A DNA stretch of 64,000 nucleotides from Dolomedes plantarius (taxonomy: Eukaryota; Arthropoda; Arachnida; Araneae; Dolomedidae), in contig OU015501.1 of assembly GCA_907164885.2 (NCBI GenBank), forward strand, positions 57,667,769 to 57,731,768. The letters are read 5' to 3'. The notes under the pieces were generated by a model. It had not been told where the DNA came from and did not search any database. It was given only the letters and a program-made list of their open reading frames with translations. Below are positions 33,722-44,893 of the stretch, in pieces. The position numbers and the translations under genes are program-made. Numbering within the stretch: the stretch's first letter is position 1; the number at the start of each line of letters is the position of its first letter.

Positions 33722-35131
33722 CACTGCTGGCCACTGTAAATGCAACACCCTGAAGGAAACATGCAAATAACATGAAATTTACAACATGCATTAGCGGAGG
33801 TGAGATATGCAAATGATTAGAATTTCAGCGCAGACGCACATCACGCGTGCCTGTGGCGCCACTTCAAAGCGCTATTTAAGGTTTGGAGATTTCGACGATT
33901 TGAAGTTCGGCAATTGTGTTTTTCTTGTGGGTTTTTTCAAAAAAAACGATCAATTATGCCTCGTCGAAAACAGCGATCATCTTTTGATCAAGTATCCGAG
34001 TTCGACAGAGGAAGGATAGTGGCCTACCGAGATTGTGGATTACCATTCAGGGAAATCGGTAGTCGTGTTGGACGAAACCAAACAACTGTAATGCGGATAT
34101 GTGATCGTTGGATGCAGGAGGGTACGACGGACCGGCGAGTTCGATCGCATCCACCTCAGCTCACCACTTCACGTGATGACAGGCAAATTGTGCGCATGGC
34201 AGTGACGGATCGCTCAGTCACATCACGAACCATAGCACAGCACAAGCAGTCTGTAACGCATCATCCAGTGTCTGCGCGTACCATTCGACGCCGTTTACAG
34301 CAGAGTGGTCTGTCCGCAAGACGCCCATTGCTTTGTCTACCCTTGACGCAGAACCACAGACGTCTCCGCCGCCAATGGTGCGATGACAGAAGGACGTGGA
34401 CGGCAGAATGGAATGAAATTGTCTTTACTGACGAGTCACGCTTCTGTCTGCAACACCACGATGGTCGCATTCGAGTCTGGAGACACCGTGAAGAGAGGAT
34501 GCTGAACAGCTGCGTTATGCACCGCCACACTGGTCCTGCACCGGGTATTATGGTATGGGGCGGTATTGGATATCACTCTCGCACACCTCTAGTACGCATT
34601 TCCGGTACTTTAAACAGCCAGCGCTACATCTCCGAGGTGTTGGAGCCAGTTGTCCTTCCTTACCTTCAGGGCTTGCCCACAGCCATATTTCAACAGGATA
34701 ATGCGCGACCACACGTGGCACGCGTTGTCCAACGTTCCTCGTCAATCGCCAGATTGAATTGCTTCCTTGGCCGCCTCGCTCTCCGGATCTTTCGCCGATA
34801 GAAAACATGTGGTCCATGGTTTCTCTACGATTGACCCAGATTCCATCCCCAGCTGCCACAGCAGATCAACTTTGGCAACGTGTGGAAGCTGCTTGGTCTG
34901 CTGTACCCCAAGAACTCATCCAAAGTCTCTTTGAATCAATGCCGAGGCGTGTGGCAGCGGTGATCTCCAACAATGGCGGCTACTCTGGCTACTGATTTTG
35001 GCAGGAACCACACTTCACAGAAGTCTATAAATTTAGTCATTTGATACTTGGTCAACATGTTATCTACAAAATAAATTTTGATGTGATATCTCTTGTCTTT
35101 CTTGGTGTTGCAATTTGGGTGGTCAGCAGTG
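33722..35131 (+). mobile_element. Tc1-type transposon, 1410 bp, with 28-bp TIRs
   Basis: Left end TA|CACTGCTGGCCACTGTAAAT and right end GGTGGTCAGCAGTG|TA; the outer 28 bases agree inverted at most positions and both share GCAACACC at the inner edge. The TA duplication is complete. The one gene inside has a single frameshift. It sits inside the last domain of a piggyBac relic, so it arrived later than that element. Confidence 0.9.
33956..34995 (+). pseudogene. Tc1-type transposase with one frameshift
   Basis: ATG at 33956 is chosen because MPRRKQRSS is a typical basic start. Helix-turn-helix units lie at about residues 15-50 (LPFREIGSRVGRNQTTVMRI) and 60-110. The catalytic domain keeps IVFTDESRF (first D), GIMVWGGIGY, and IFQQDNARPH (second D). 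A one-base loss near 34735 shifts the frame; the other frame then supplies PWPPRSPDLSPIENMW (final E), and ends NNGGYSGY and a stop at 34995. It is thus a DD34E enzyme otherwise nearly full length, about 345 residues. The frame has few other defects, so the copy is young. Confidence 0.9.
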
Positions 35132-35159
35132 TATATGTTTGCAGTGTGAAAAAAACTGA

Positions 35160-35501
35160 AGAGAATTGAACAAATTATTTGTGTTTTAAAAATAAATTTT
35201 AATTTTTTATGAAAATTTCTTCTTATTCATTTTATATTTAATTAGAAATAATCTTTATTTATAATTTTTTTATAAATCTGTTTTTATAGGCCTTTAATTA
35301 TAATAAATAATCTCAATAATATAAACATTTTATATCTTGTCATAAAACGCAGAATCATTATTTCCAATTTGAAAAAAAAAGTTAATTACAAAAGCAATAA
35401 TCAAGGTTTAAAGCGACGTTGCACTTTATGCAACGCGCGCCTGGTGGTGTTACAAAAATTGGCGCGCTACAAAAATTGGTTAAAGTTATAAGAATGATTT
35501 A
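35160..35501. other. AT-rich DNA, nothing recognised
   Basis: Possibly includes the 3' end of the piggyBac relic; its terminus and TTAA were not identified with confidence. Confidence 0.3.
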
Positions 35502-36110
35502 ATATTGAATTATTGTTGTACGTTCTCTTTCGTTCAATTTTAAACTCATCAATCTTTTAGGAAAAGCACCTACTTCAACATGCACCTCATGATCCAGATT
35601 TCGTTTCAATTCTTCAGTTATAGTTACCTCAAAATTCAGCATATAAGTATTAGATTTATCAGCTTGCCTTCCATGTTGCTCCAGGTGCAAAATTTTAGGG
35701 CGGTTAATTCCAGGGCTTGAGGCAGACCATTCCTCTGCAGATATAGAATCTGAACAGTTCTGTTTGTGCTCAAGATCCTGAATCTGGTGTTCAAAAGTGT
35801 CTCAGATGGTACAATTTTGAAGCTTTTGAATACCAAATTAAAGGATGGAATAATTCGTCACAAACTCTTTTACCAGCTGAAATAAAGACGTGGGGAATAG
35901 TCTCAAACACTTTTAGTATAATAATTCCGGCCATATTTCTTGACAAATGGTGGTTGTGGGGTTGTTTATGGTAGATGTGAAGGATTTAAGTCATTGTCTG
36001 CAGTAGCAGTTGGCCCATATTTACACCTTCTTTTGCTTCTTGCAGTAAATCCAAGAATTTCCTAATTTCAGATCTTCTATGAGGGTCGGGGATACAAAAC
36101 TCTCAAAATA
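35502..36110 (-). other. Coding-like relic of unknown identity
   Basis: The minus strand has several blocks with mixed composition: RRSEIRKFLDLLQEAKEG near 36060, then TLLNTRFRILSTNRTVQILY, and in another frame LEQHGRQADKSNTYMLNFEV and EELKRNLDHEVHVEVGAF to a stop at 35502. They look like successive pieces of one decayed protein with frameshifts. I do not recognise it; a transposon or host pseudogene are both possible. Confidence 0.3.
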
Positions 36111-36734
36111 TAGTACATTTTTATTTTTTCGTCTGATACTAGACAGCATTTAGAATCGAATAATGCCAGCCGCAGGTGCCTACAATGATTACATACCTAG
36201 ATACAACATTTTTATGCTGCAATGTCTACTACAACTATACTTTAAGCCTATTTATATCGAAATGGAACTTTTATGATATGCTAACAATAAAAGGATATAT
36301 TTAAAATTCCTAGCAATGCAACTCAATGTAATTTTGAGAAGCATTCCTTTGTATTATTTTTATTCAAATCTCTTCAAGATTTTTTTATCTAAAATAAGAT
36401 GTTTGAAAATGTTTTTTCTGGAGTGAAAATTATCGAGAAAAGAATGATTTTATACCCTTTAAACTGATTAAAAATTTTATATTATAAAATTTTTAAAAAT
36501 CTTTAAGGCATTTTTTTTAAACCTTCTCAATGCACAAGAGTGAAATAAAATATATAAATAGAGTTTGGTAGATATATCCAAAACTAAACAGCCTCTTCAT
36601 TTTAAACTTTTTAAACAAAGTTTCAATAATTTTTAATATGTAAGTTTTTTTATATAAAAACACGTTTGGGAAGTGGGGAGGAATTACAAATACAAAATTT
36701 TTTCGTTATAGGTTTCTTGTATTTTTAACCAAAC
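36111..36734. other. AT-rich DNA, nothing recognised
   Basis: No feature apart from A/T runs. Confidence 0.35.
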
Positions 36735-36736
36735 TA

Positions 36737-37272
36737 CAGGGTCATCGATAAAGGTTGGACACATTTCGAAAGCTCATACTTCTAAAAGAAATTGAGCAAA
36801 CTCAATAATATTCTTTTCAAACAACTTGGCAAGTATCGAAGATTTCTAAATGTAACTGGTACGCAACCGTGACGTGGAACGTTGAGCAGAAGCGATGCAA
36901 GGTGGAAGAGGTCTTCGTCCGGCTTTCCGTCAGTGCAATGTCGACCGTTCAGGAGAAAGCTCAATTTGTGTTGTGGTTAGTGGAGTACAAATATGGGGTT
37001 ACGTCAAGAACATTGTTTACAGCGTAAAGGTACTTGACACATTTATGGGAGAGAATTGTCTACGCAATTGCCTCAGTGACGCCGGACATGCTCCGGTTAG
37101 AGATTGATTATCGACTTGATATGTGCAGAGCAACCAACGGTGCTCATATTGAAACTTATTATGGTAAAGTTCTATTAAATTCTGTACATTACAACGAAAG
37201 AATCGTTTGTATTGTAATTATTTCATTAAATATGATTATATGAAATATGTCCAACCTTTTTCGATGACTCTG
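36737..37272 (+). mobile_element. Internally deleted mariner-like element, 536 bp
   Basis: Ends TA|CAGGGTCATCGATAAAGG and CCTTTTTCGATGACTCTG|TA are inverted over about 31 bases with TA duplicated. Inside, two remnants of one transposase survive on the + strand: a start with MSTVQEKAQFVLWLVEYK (about 36942, DUF4817-like) and an end with IASVTPDML, LEIDYRLDMCRATNGAHIE (about 37060-37160). The catalytic middle is gone, so this is a deletion derivative that could move only with help in trans. Confidence 0.85.
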
Positions 37273-37274
37273 TA

Positions 37275-37587
37275 TATGACAAATACAACTCCTGTGATAT
37301 TTTTTCTTGCAGATTAGGAAGGAGTAGACGAATAATTTTACGAAATTAATTATAGTTTGGACCCTCCGGTTTTTGCACAAATGGGACTTCTATTTCAACT
37401 CTACCTGTTTCTTTGTGCTCTCCTATAATGACACATTACTCAATACCTTTAATGAATCAAAATAGGGACATAGACAGAGAAAGGGAAAGCCTCAGGGCTA
37501 ATCCTCCTCCCCCGAAAGTTTTATCTGACTTAAACATACTTTATAATTCTTCTAAGTCAAACGAAATTTCAAAATTTTTCTCGCCAA
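37275..37587. other. No gene recognised
   Basis: Short AT-rich stretch between a mariner-like element and the SINE start. Confidence 0.35.
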
Positions 37588-37603
37588 TCAAGTCGCCCTA
37601 GTT

Positions 37604-38520
37604 CAGAGGTCACCAACCTGTGGATCAGGAACTCCAAGGGGGTCGCTAAGTATTTTCTGAGAGATCGCCACGGTTTTATTCAATAAAAACAACATTTTAA
37701 CGAATCTCGCCGGAAAAAATTCGCATTATATATTTATCATGAAACTGTAAGTCAGTGACGTTTTTTAAAGGAGACAGTCCCATTTAAAGAGCAAACTCAT
37801 CTCGTTAGAAATCTGCCTCCTTTATTTGATGGTAAGCGAAAATCGAGGTAGCTGATTACGTAACGTCAACTGGGGTAACTTTGTCCTTTGCGAGTAACTT
37901 TGGTCCAACAAACCTATTATAATATACCTACATACCTATATACTTATTATACCTAGTATATTTAACCCACCTATTGGCCCTTGAAATAAATAAGTGATAA
38001 TCACACTCCTTTGTCTAGATACAGCACATACAATCTTTTTTCGTTTGTTAGGCCAAAGTTACCCCAGTTGACGGTACAGTTCACAAATTCTACCCTTCAA
38101 TTTGTTTTTCATCTGTCTGTGTTGTCACTTTTGGCATTACTTTTACAGTTTTTCCATCAGAATAAAGCAAAATTTTTTTAGCCAAGAGTCTATCTGTCTT
38201 TATTGTTATACAATTCTGAATCCATAAGATAGATGCATAATTTTTCCTGGGGTTCTGTTCTGTCCTGTTCTTTCTTTTACACACCTTTGACTGAGGGATG
38301 AGAATTTCTTTATGTTCTCAATTTCTCCCAAATTTCTTACAAATTTCATTTTTGTTAAATTAAATATTTATCTGGTATCAAATGATAGAAAATACAGTTT
38401 AGAATTTTTTGTTGGTTTTAAAGGGCGTTTGAAATGAAAATATGTAGGTTGAGAAAGGTAAGGGGAATTGTGGAAACCATTGAAGCGGGTTGCGACTCGT
38501 AAAAGGTTGGGAAAACACTG
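37604..38520. mobile_element. Non-autonomous hAT element with 8-bp target duplication
   Basis: CCCTAGTT occurs at 37596-37603 and again at 38521-38528. Between them the ends are CAGAGGTCACCAACC and the reverse complement of CAGTGTTTTCCCAACC, a hAT-style CAG...CTG pair. The 917-bp interior shows no hAT transposase. The target lies in the A-box part of a tRNA-derived SINE: GTCGC before the first copy of the duplication and TTGGCGATCAGCGC after the second join into one tRNA-like head. Confidence 0.85.
37864..38073. repeat. Nested 210-bp block with 20-bp perfect inverted ends
   Basis: CGTCAACTGGGGTAACTTTG (37864-37883) is the exact reverse complement of 38054-38073. It lies inside the hAT element and may be a MITE inserted there; a possible GTA duplication is offset by one base, so the boundary is not settled. 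Confidence 0.65.
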
Positions 38521-38660
38521 CCCTAGTTGTTTGGCGATCAGCGCCGAAAGCTTCCACCGCACAGGCCCGCGTTCGAATCTCGACTGTGGCCTGTAAGTTT
38601 CTCTCATAGAGATTAATGCTGGGTCTTCTATAGGGCGTTACCATAATAAAGTAACAGAAA
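38521..38660 (+). repeat. tRNA-derived SINE, main part
   Basis: After the hAT insertion the sequence continues GGCGATCAGCGCCGAAAGC, then GCGTTCGAATCTCGACTG (B box, 38570-38581), then a body with GGGTCTTCTATAGGGCG. The first tRNA-like bases are left of the hAT element at about 37591-37603. Confidence 0.6.
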
Positions 38661-38740
38661 AAATTGCAACGTGTATCAGCAAAATGCCCTCAGACTAAAT
38701 GCCAGACGTAATTTGAATAAGAATAATTTCCTTTGAAATA

Positions 38741-39332
38741 CAGGGTGTTCGAGTTAAACGTTTCAGAACTTCTACGAGGTATAAAGTGCATCCTGACGAC
38801 TCGAAATCATATAGCAATGTGGGGTCGGAAATGCTTTTCCTGAAGCGGTGATGTACACAGAAAACCATAAAGAAAGAGACCGTAAGTGGATAATCGTTTT
38901 AATAATAAATGTACAAAACCAAAAGGTGCACGGGTTAAAGTAAGTGTTCGAAGTTTTTTCAACTGCAATGCAGACCTCATATCTCCGGCGCATGGAATTC
39001 CGAACATTCTGGAAAAATCCAGGCTCATCTCGAATTTCTCCGGCAGCTACTGAGATTCTTGCAACCAGCTCCTCACCATTGTCAACGGGGGTGTCATAAA
39101 CCTGTGTTTTCATATGCCCCCATAAATAAAAATTCGTGTAATTAGCCATCCTACTAACTCTGAGTCCTTGTGCGAAATCACGATTCCCTGTACTAACGCT
39201 CGGAACTTTCCCGCAATGCCATCTATCGTTTCAGGAAAGCATTTCCAACCCCACATTGCTATATAATTTCGAGTCGCCAGGATGCACCCTACCCCTCGTA
39301 AAAGTTCTGAAACGTTTAACTGGGACACCCTG
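38741..39332 (-). mobile_element. Internally deleted mariner-like element with about 105-bp TIRs
   Basis: Ends TA|CAGGGTGTTCGAGTTAAACG and AACTGGGACACCCTG|TA. The repeat continues inward for about 100 bases (both have AACGTTTCAGAACTT, GCATCCTG-CGACTCGAAAT, AGCAATGTGGGGT). The 592-bp element keeps only the end of a transposase gene on the minus strand. Confidence 0.85.
38928..39149 (-). pseudogene. C-terminal remnant of a mariner-like transposase
   Basis: The frame reads NFYLWGHMKTQVYDTPVD, LVARISVAAGEIRDEPGFF, VRNSMRRRYEVCI. This is the segment after the third catalytic residue in DUF4817-type mariner proteins (compare DFWLWGYLKSKVYQG in the intact element at 29483). The catalytic residues themselves are absent. 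Confidence 0.75.
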
Positions 39333-39474
39333 TATAGTTAGAATTGCGTATGAAATTATGCATTAATATTATACAATGAGATGAAAAACACAATTTTTAG
39401 ATATTTTCTTCGTAGTTGTTTAACATGTTTTGAACCTTGAATACCATACCTAATGGACGAACGACGGCCATATT

Positions 39475-39650
39475 ACTATGTCGCAGGTACCAGAGTCTGC
39501 ATGAGTGAAGCTGTTAGCAGCTCTGTTATGGGTGTTTGTAGATGTTCGGAATCAACTTAAAAGTTTTTGGACTCGATCTGCTTAGAGCTCGTACAGAAGA
39601 AAAACTACCTTAGCGCTCCAAATTCACCCAGTGATACCTAATGATGACAT
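39475..39650 (+). repeat. SINE copy, degenerate
   Basis: Shares TGTTTGTAG-TGTTCGGAATC and the CTACCTTAGCGCTCCAAA body with the SINE at 14705. The tRNA-like head is worn and its B box is not recognisable. Confidence 0.5.
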
Positions 39651-41180
39651 CCTGAAAAGAAAGTAGAAAAGAAAGCAGACTGAAATGAAATTTTCTGTCA
39701 TTAATTTCGGGTATCTTGTATTATCGTAATTTGATAAAGCAGAAAATTTTAATAAAAATAAAGTCGTAGTATGAGAAACTCTTTCATTTTATTGAATGTT
39801 TTTATTTTAAAAAATTTCTCAGAAACTGACACTCACATAAATTTTCAGCCGTCTGTTTCCGTTATGAGGAAATCCAGTTCTTTTGGTTAGTATTTTTTTT
39901 CTTAACAGTAACATTTCTAAGGTTTTTATAACAAACATTACGTAACTTTTAGTAATAATTGACTACTTCTTCCATGAGGCATGTTAAACGAGAATAGTGA
40001 AGAAATCTATAGAAATAATTAAAAATGTGTAGTTGAATATGTAAAAACAAAAAAAATAGCTAACAAATCATAGAATCAGATTTAAATAGTTCTTTATAGT
40101 GTTTATAAAAAGTAAACCAAACATTTTTTCATCTCATCAGAATTTTTCATGAATATGAAAACTTGAAGTTTAAAAACTATACCATTTTCCTTTACTTTTG
40201 TGCTTTTGTAACGTATTAATAGTCCCTAAAAAACTAATTAATGCTAAGATCATATTATAAACAAAATCTACGTATAAAAATAAAAATATAGTTCACAAAA
40301 ACATTAGTACAGAGTTTAGTTGAAAATTTCCGTTTAAACAGTTCCAATTTCACAAAAATTTTCTTTGTTAATTCTTTGTTAATATTCGTTGTCTTATAGA
40401 TTCTTTCTTATGAGTGTAAAAATAAAAAGCATAAAAGACAACGGCATACTAAGCAAAAAAGTCAGCGATCTTTATATACCAAAACAAATTAAATCAATGC
40501 AGAGTTGGAGAATCAAAGTTTCTTAGTTCGCTGTTCTGCATCAAGTTGGACAGATGAAGATTTGAAATGAATTTTTTTTATTTAATTATAACTAGCAGTA
40601 AATGTAAGAAATGTTCTTCTTTTCGTTTTTATTACTCTCCAGAAACATAATTTATTAGCGGTGCGTCTGTTTTTAAAATTTTTACTGTAGTCTGTCACTA
40701 CGCCCTTATTCCATTTATCTTGGTTCTTTTTTTCTATGCCTTCTACAGCACGGTTAAATTCTCCCTCTTTGTTCCTTATTGATTGCTTCATGAGTTTCTG
40801 GAAAGCTCACAGTATGTGAAGTGTGATTTAATGCTCATATTTCAACCAATTTATCTAACCGTTTTATTGATATGTTATACGACTGCCTTGTAAATCGGGT
40901 CTCTTGTTTGTTTGGTCAAAATTTTGGGGGACATTTTTGGAATTTATCCATTTTTTCTCATTTCAGAGCGTCATCATCTTACGTTGCAGCTAAATAATCT
41001 GGGCTTTAACATATCTTTCGGAATATAAACTTAGACCTTTTTTGTATTAAAGAACTTTTGTGCTTTATGGAAATTTTCCAATATTTCCTTTCTCAGAGGA
41101 TTGCTTCTCTCTCGGTATGAGATTGCTTTCACAAGAGGCAATCTCCTATTAAGAATTCTGTTTCTTACATTCTCCTCGTC
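39651..41180. other. AT-rich DNA with a dispersed repeat
   Basis: About 40460-40620 matches 31440-31640 loosely (CAAATTAAATCAATGCA and flanks). No genes. A minus-strand 69-codon frame at 40582 has a Lys-rich, unrecognised sequence. Confidence 0.35.
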
Positions 41181-41183
41181 TTA

Positions 41184-41843
41184 TCTATATATATAAAACA
41201 GTTCCGTAACTGACTCACTGACATACAACGCACAGACCAAACCGCTGGACCTAAAGGGCTGAAATTTTGCATGGTGATTCTTCTTATGATGTAGGGGTGC
41301 ACTAAGAAAGATTTTTTAAAAATTCTTCTTAGATTTTTTTAAATTAAATTTTTAAGATGGTTTTATAACTTTTTTTAAGTTTGAATTTAAAATAATAATT
41401 TGAGGGTTATAAAATTTATATCACGAGAAAGATAAAAAAAATGCCTTTAAAATGAAATCTTTTTCGAACCTTTATCTCGATTTTCTGATTTTTGGTGAAT
41501 TTTTAAAGATTAATTTTTAGAATTTAGTTTATTAAATGCTGATCACGTAATTTCTTTTTCTGGTACTTTAAATAAATTTATCGTCACTTGCATAACAACT
41601 AAATAGACAAAAAAAAATACTTTTTTTCTTTCTAATGCAGCAGACGATTGGACATCCAAAAAAAATAAATTTCCCTTACGATTTTTTTATAAATATATAT
41701 ATATATATATAACATCAATTATATACATTGATCGTCGCATTTATTATAAATATATATATTTATTTTTTTGGCATTAATTGCATACATTGACCGTTGTATT
41801 TAATTTGAATGTACTCCGTAGCGAAGCGCGGGTTTTCAGCTAG
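41184..41843 (+). mobile_element. Non-autonomous Helitron, 660 bp
   Basis: It starts A|TCTATATATATAAAACAG at 41184 and ends GCGAAGCGCGGGTTTTCAG-CTAG|T at 41843, which fits the Helitron rules: 5' TC, 3' CTAG with a GC-rich block before it, insertion between A and T and no duplication. The interior is AT-rich and holds a partly repeated unit (ACATTGATCG near 41725 and ACATTGACCG near 41787). No Rep-helicase gene is present. Confidence 0.8.
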
Positions 41844-41905
41844 TCTTATATAAACAAGATATTTGCCTATTATACCATCTGCCAAAAATGGTTGCTGAAA
41901 ATATT

Positions 41906-42250
41906 TATTTATTTACCTACTATCGATGCGAATATTCCCCCACGGTTAGTACTTTTGTTCTGTAATTCCTAACGGTCAACCACTGTTCTGTCTAATGGTT
42001 AAGCGCAGCTTTTGTGATCCACTGTCTGGAGTGGGATGCTAATCTCCTACTTCTTGACCTCTAAGATATAATTCATATTTATGTAATTACTTACTGACGA
42101 TGCGATTTTGCCCCAGGGTTAATTCTTTTGTTCTGGGCTTCCTAACGGTGAACCACTCAATCTTCTTTCCAGTGGTCGAGAGCCGCTGTTACGATCCGCT
42201 GCCTGGAATGGGATTTGAAACCTCCACCTCTTGACCTCCAGGATGTAACT
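41906..42250. repeat. Tandem duplication of a repeat of about 170 bp
   Basis: Copy one (from about 41914, TACCTACTATCGATGCG) and copy two (from about 42087, TACTTACTGACGATGCG) share many blocks: TTTTGTTCTG, TCCTAACGGT-AACCACT, GATCC-CTG-CTGGA-TGGGAT and CTTGACCTC. They differ at roughly one base in five. A B-box-like block on the minus strand suggests a SINE ancestor. Confidence 0.7.
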
Positions 42251-42259
42251 GAGACTTGA

Positions 42260-44050
42260 ATAACCCTCTTATTGTGAACACTATACCTCGCAAGGTCTTT
42301 AAAATAACTATTTTACCACGTCTATTGTTTTACATTTGTCACCTGATTTAGACTAATATATGATGGTTTAAAATCTCATCAAGGTAATTAAATATCCATG
42401 TCTGTAATATCTACTGAATGCTCCAATAATAAAGATGCCGTCAAAACCTGTGGTGTGAAAGAGATAAATGGCCTGACTTATATTTCTTCCAATGCCACAG
42501 CACTGGAGTAAAAAATCTCGCACAAAATATACCGATAACTCTCGCATACTATCTATATCCCACTAACCAGGGCCAATATTTTAACGACAGAAGTGTTTAA
42601 AGAATGATAAACTTTATTTCATTAATTTTAATATAGCATAAAAAAATTGCTATTCAAATACGTAGAAATAATGCTAATGACGAAAAAAATACACCTTCTA
42701 GAATATATATAAATTTTAAAAGCTAATACAGCACACACGGATAATAATTCCTGATGCAGACGAAAAGAAAAAATGCCATTTAATGACAAAATGAAATATT
42801 AATATCTAGAAATATATTGTGAGGAGATAAATCTTAGGTGTGAAGCTTATTTAATTTGAAAATAAAATACGCATTTTTCTTAACTATCATTTTTACCGAA
42901 GATTTCTCATATTCTTACAACCCATAATAATCCTAAAAGATATAAAAAGAATGATAAAATGCTTTGCAAATAGCATATATTCCGCGCCTGAGAAAATATC
43001 CCATTTGAAAAGAGTTCAACAAAATGTCTACTGAAACAAACTTACTTCAAGCCATTTGCAAATGCATGAGGGCAGTTTTAAGATTCAAACTCATGAATAA
43101 CAAGAGAGAGTCAGAGCATTTGTTCATCAAATATTCTGACTGCGAAATATTCTGACTTTTATAAAATAAAAAATAAACACTTTAAGATATAACGATATTA
43201 CCATATACAAAACTCGAGTCGCCTTTCTTATTCTAGAAAACAAAGCCAGCCATTTTCTGAATTATTGAATACAACGGTAGGAAGCATAAACAAAACAACG
43301 GAAATATCAAAATTTTGATTATTAGAGACAAGTATTTTTTGGGTGAGACAGAAGAATTTCTAAAATATAAGAAGATTTATAGAAAAAGTATGTCTTAAAA
43401 AAATACGTGAAAGAGATTTTAAAAAATTTTATTATTTTTGTTTTCTTATATTTTATTTTCCCTTATAATTACTTTTTGTCTATTTAATTCTTATATTCTT
43501 CAACACAGGAAGAAGTTTCCTGATTTAATTAACAACTTACGTAAAATTAATATTTCTTATTCTAATTTATTCCACATCTTTCATAGAAACTGGTATCGTA
43601 GGAGCATACGGTTTCGAAACTAATCAAAGTTGTCATTTGAAAATATTGCCCGGTTGTTGTTTTCTTTTTAGGAAAAGTCAACAATGCCACCTCTCTGAAG
43701 TCCCGTTACAACGTATCAAAAATCATTCATTAATTTTCTCGCACATCCGCAAAATAAGTAATTGCGTTTTCAATATAAAAAGTGAAAAGTGTGTTGTACA
43801 GTTGTAGAGAAATCTCGAATGCTTTTCATCTTGTCTCCTGAGAAAACTTTTATTGATTCTGATTAAACTATGTTTTATTTAGACCCCTCATATATTAGTA
43901 TTAAAAATATGATAGCCTTTTGGAGATTAAGTGATAAAAAGAGCCATTTCCACAAAATTGCGAATTATGGACTATTTTCTACTGTTTAATAAATGCACTT
44001 AAATCCCATAGTGCAAAGAAATAAAGTAGTCTAATACAATATATTTATGC
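42260..44050. other. AT-rich DNA, nothing recognised
   Basis: No coding or mobile element signal was found. Confidence 0.35.
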
Positions 44051-44060
44051 TAAATTGTAC

Positions 44061-44545
44061 TTAGTAAGCAGCTCCCTGAAAATTATCTTTAAAGTATCAC
44101 ATATCAAGGGAAAATTTGCATTAACAAAAGATATGACATTAAGACAATTACGCTACTCTCACGCTAAATGACATGAAAATTTAGCATGTGTAGTTCTTTG
44201 AAAATTATCTTAATAGTACCACATGTCAAGAATAATCACAAAATTAATTGAAAATGGGGCATCGAGACTGTTTTAAATGCTCTATGGCGTAAAAGCTTAG
44301 TATGCGGTTTAGTGAATATTATTCTTAAAGTTACCCTATCAGACCCTTAAGAATAACGTAAGACCCTTAAGATACGTAAATAAATATTTAGACATGATTT
44401 TCTTGGTGTTAAAAGGAGTTGAATCTTAATACGCAGTCACATGAACATTTTTCTTTAAGGTATTATATATAGAGTAAAAATATTAGTAAATAAAAGACAT
44501 AATAGTGAATGTAAATTTTTAAATGTAACATGTAAAATAATATAA
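44061..44545. repeat. Diverged tandem array, unit about 120 bp, four copies
   Basis: Copies start at 44061, 44181, 44297 and 44426, spaced 120, 116 and 129 bases. Each opens with TTAG/TTAAT-xxGC-G and then GAAAATTATCTTTAAAGT-like and CACAT/ATATC-AAG-like blocks. A further worn copy may follow near 44790 after a SINE fragment. Confidence 0.45.
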
Positions 44546-44629
44546 ATGTACCAATATTATGACAAAAATCATGTATAAATATTTATTTTCTCATCACATT
44601 ACATCTCGTTGCTAAAAATATCTTTGAGC

Positions 44630-44700
44630 CTTTTAACCCTGGTGTAACTAAAAATGACCGCAGGGCTCCAAACCAATCACCAAAACCGAACTTTGAACTG
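44630..44700 (+). repeat. SINE body fragment
   Basis: AAAAATGACCGCAGGGCTCC followed by AAACCAATCACCAAAACC matches the SINE bodies at 7432, 14848 and 39595. Confidence 0.5.
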
Positions 44701-44850
44701 AATCTGTAATATTTTGCTCTCTTGAGTTAAGCCGTTTAAACTCGGAAGTTTTCCCACTCTCCTGCTAAAGGATGGAAAATATAAGTCTGCAATATCGAGT
44801 AAACTATTCTTTAAGATACTCTATATCAGAAACAGACATATTAATAAAAA

Positions 44851-44893
<43 letters not shown>

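Larger units (their letters stand above)
33189..35159 (+). pseudogene. piggyBac-type transposase relic, split by a Tc1-type insertion
   Basis: The first frame (from 33210) reads MHDDATVDDDSGKPAIILDY, NTTKAGVDVVDQMC and RRWTLSLLFRFLDIIGIN, which is the conserved part after the third catalytic Asp in piggyBac proteins (consensus N-x-T-K-G-G-V-D). After a frameshift near 33415-33450 it continues RANILSLPSDITGFLL. A third frame near 33680 has KCNSFSCKAHC, the start of the C-terminal cysteine-rich zinc domain. The insertion at 33722 splits that domain; after the element, 35134-35159 reads CLQCEKN and a stop, the remaining Cys pair. The first two thirds of the protein are missing. An A15 run at 33601-33615 lies in a shifted part. 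Confidence 0.75.

Noticed and set aside
44320..44380. Twenty-base direct repeat AGACCCTTAAGA as a target duplication
   Set aside because: The copies are adjacent with nothing between them, so this is a small tandem duplication.
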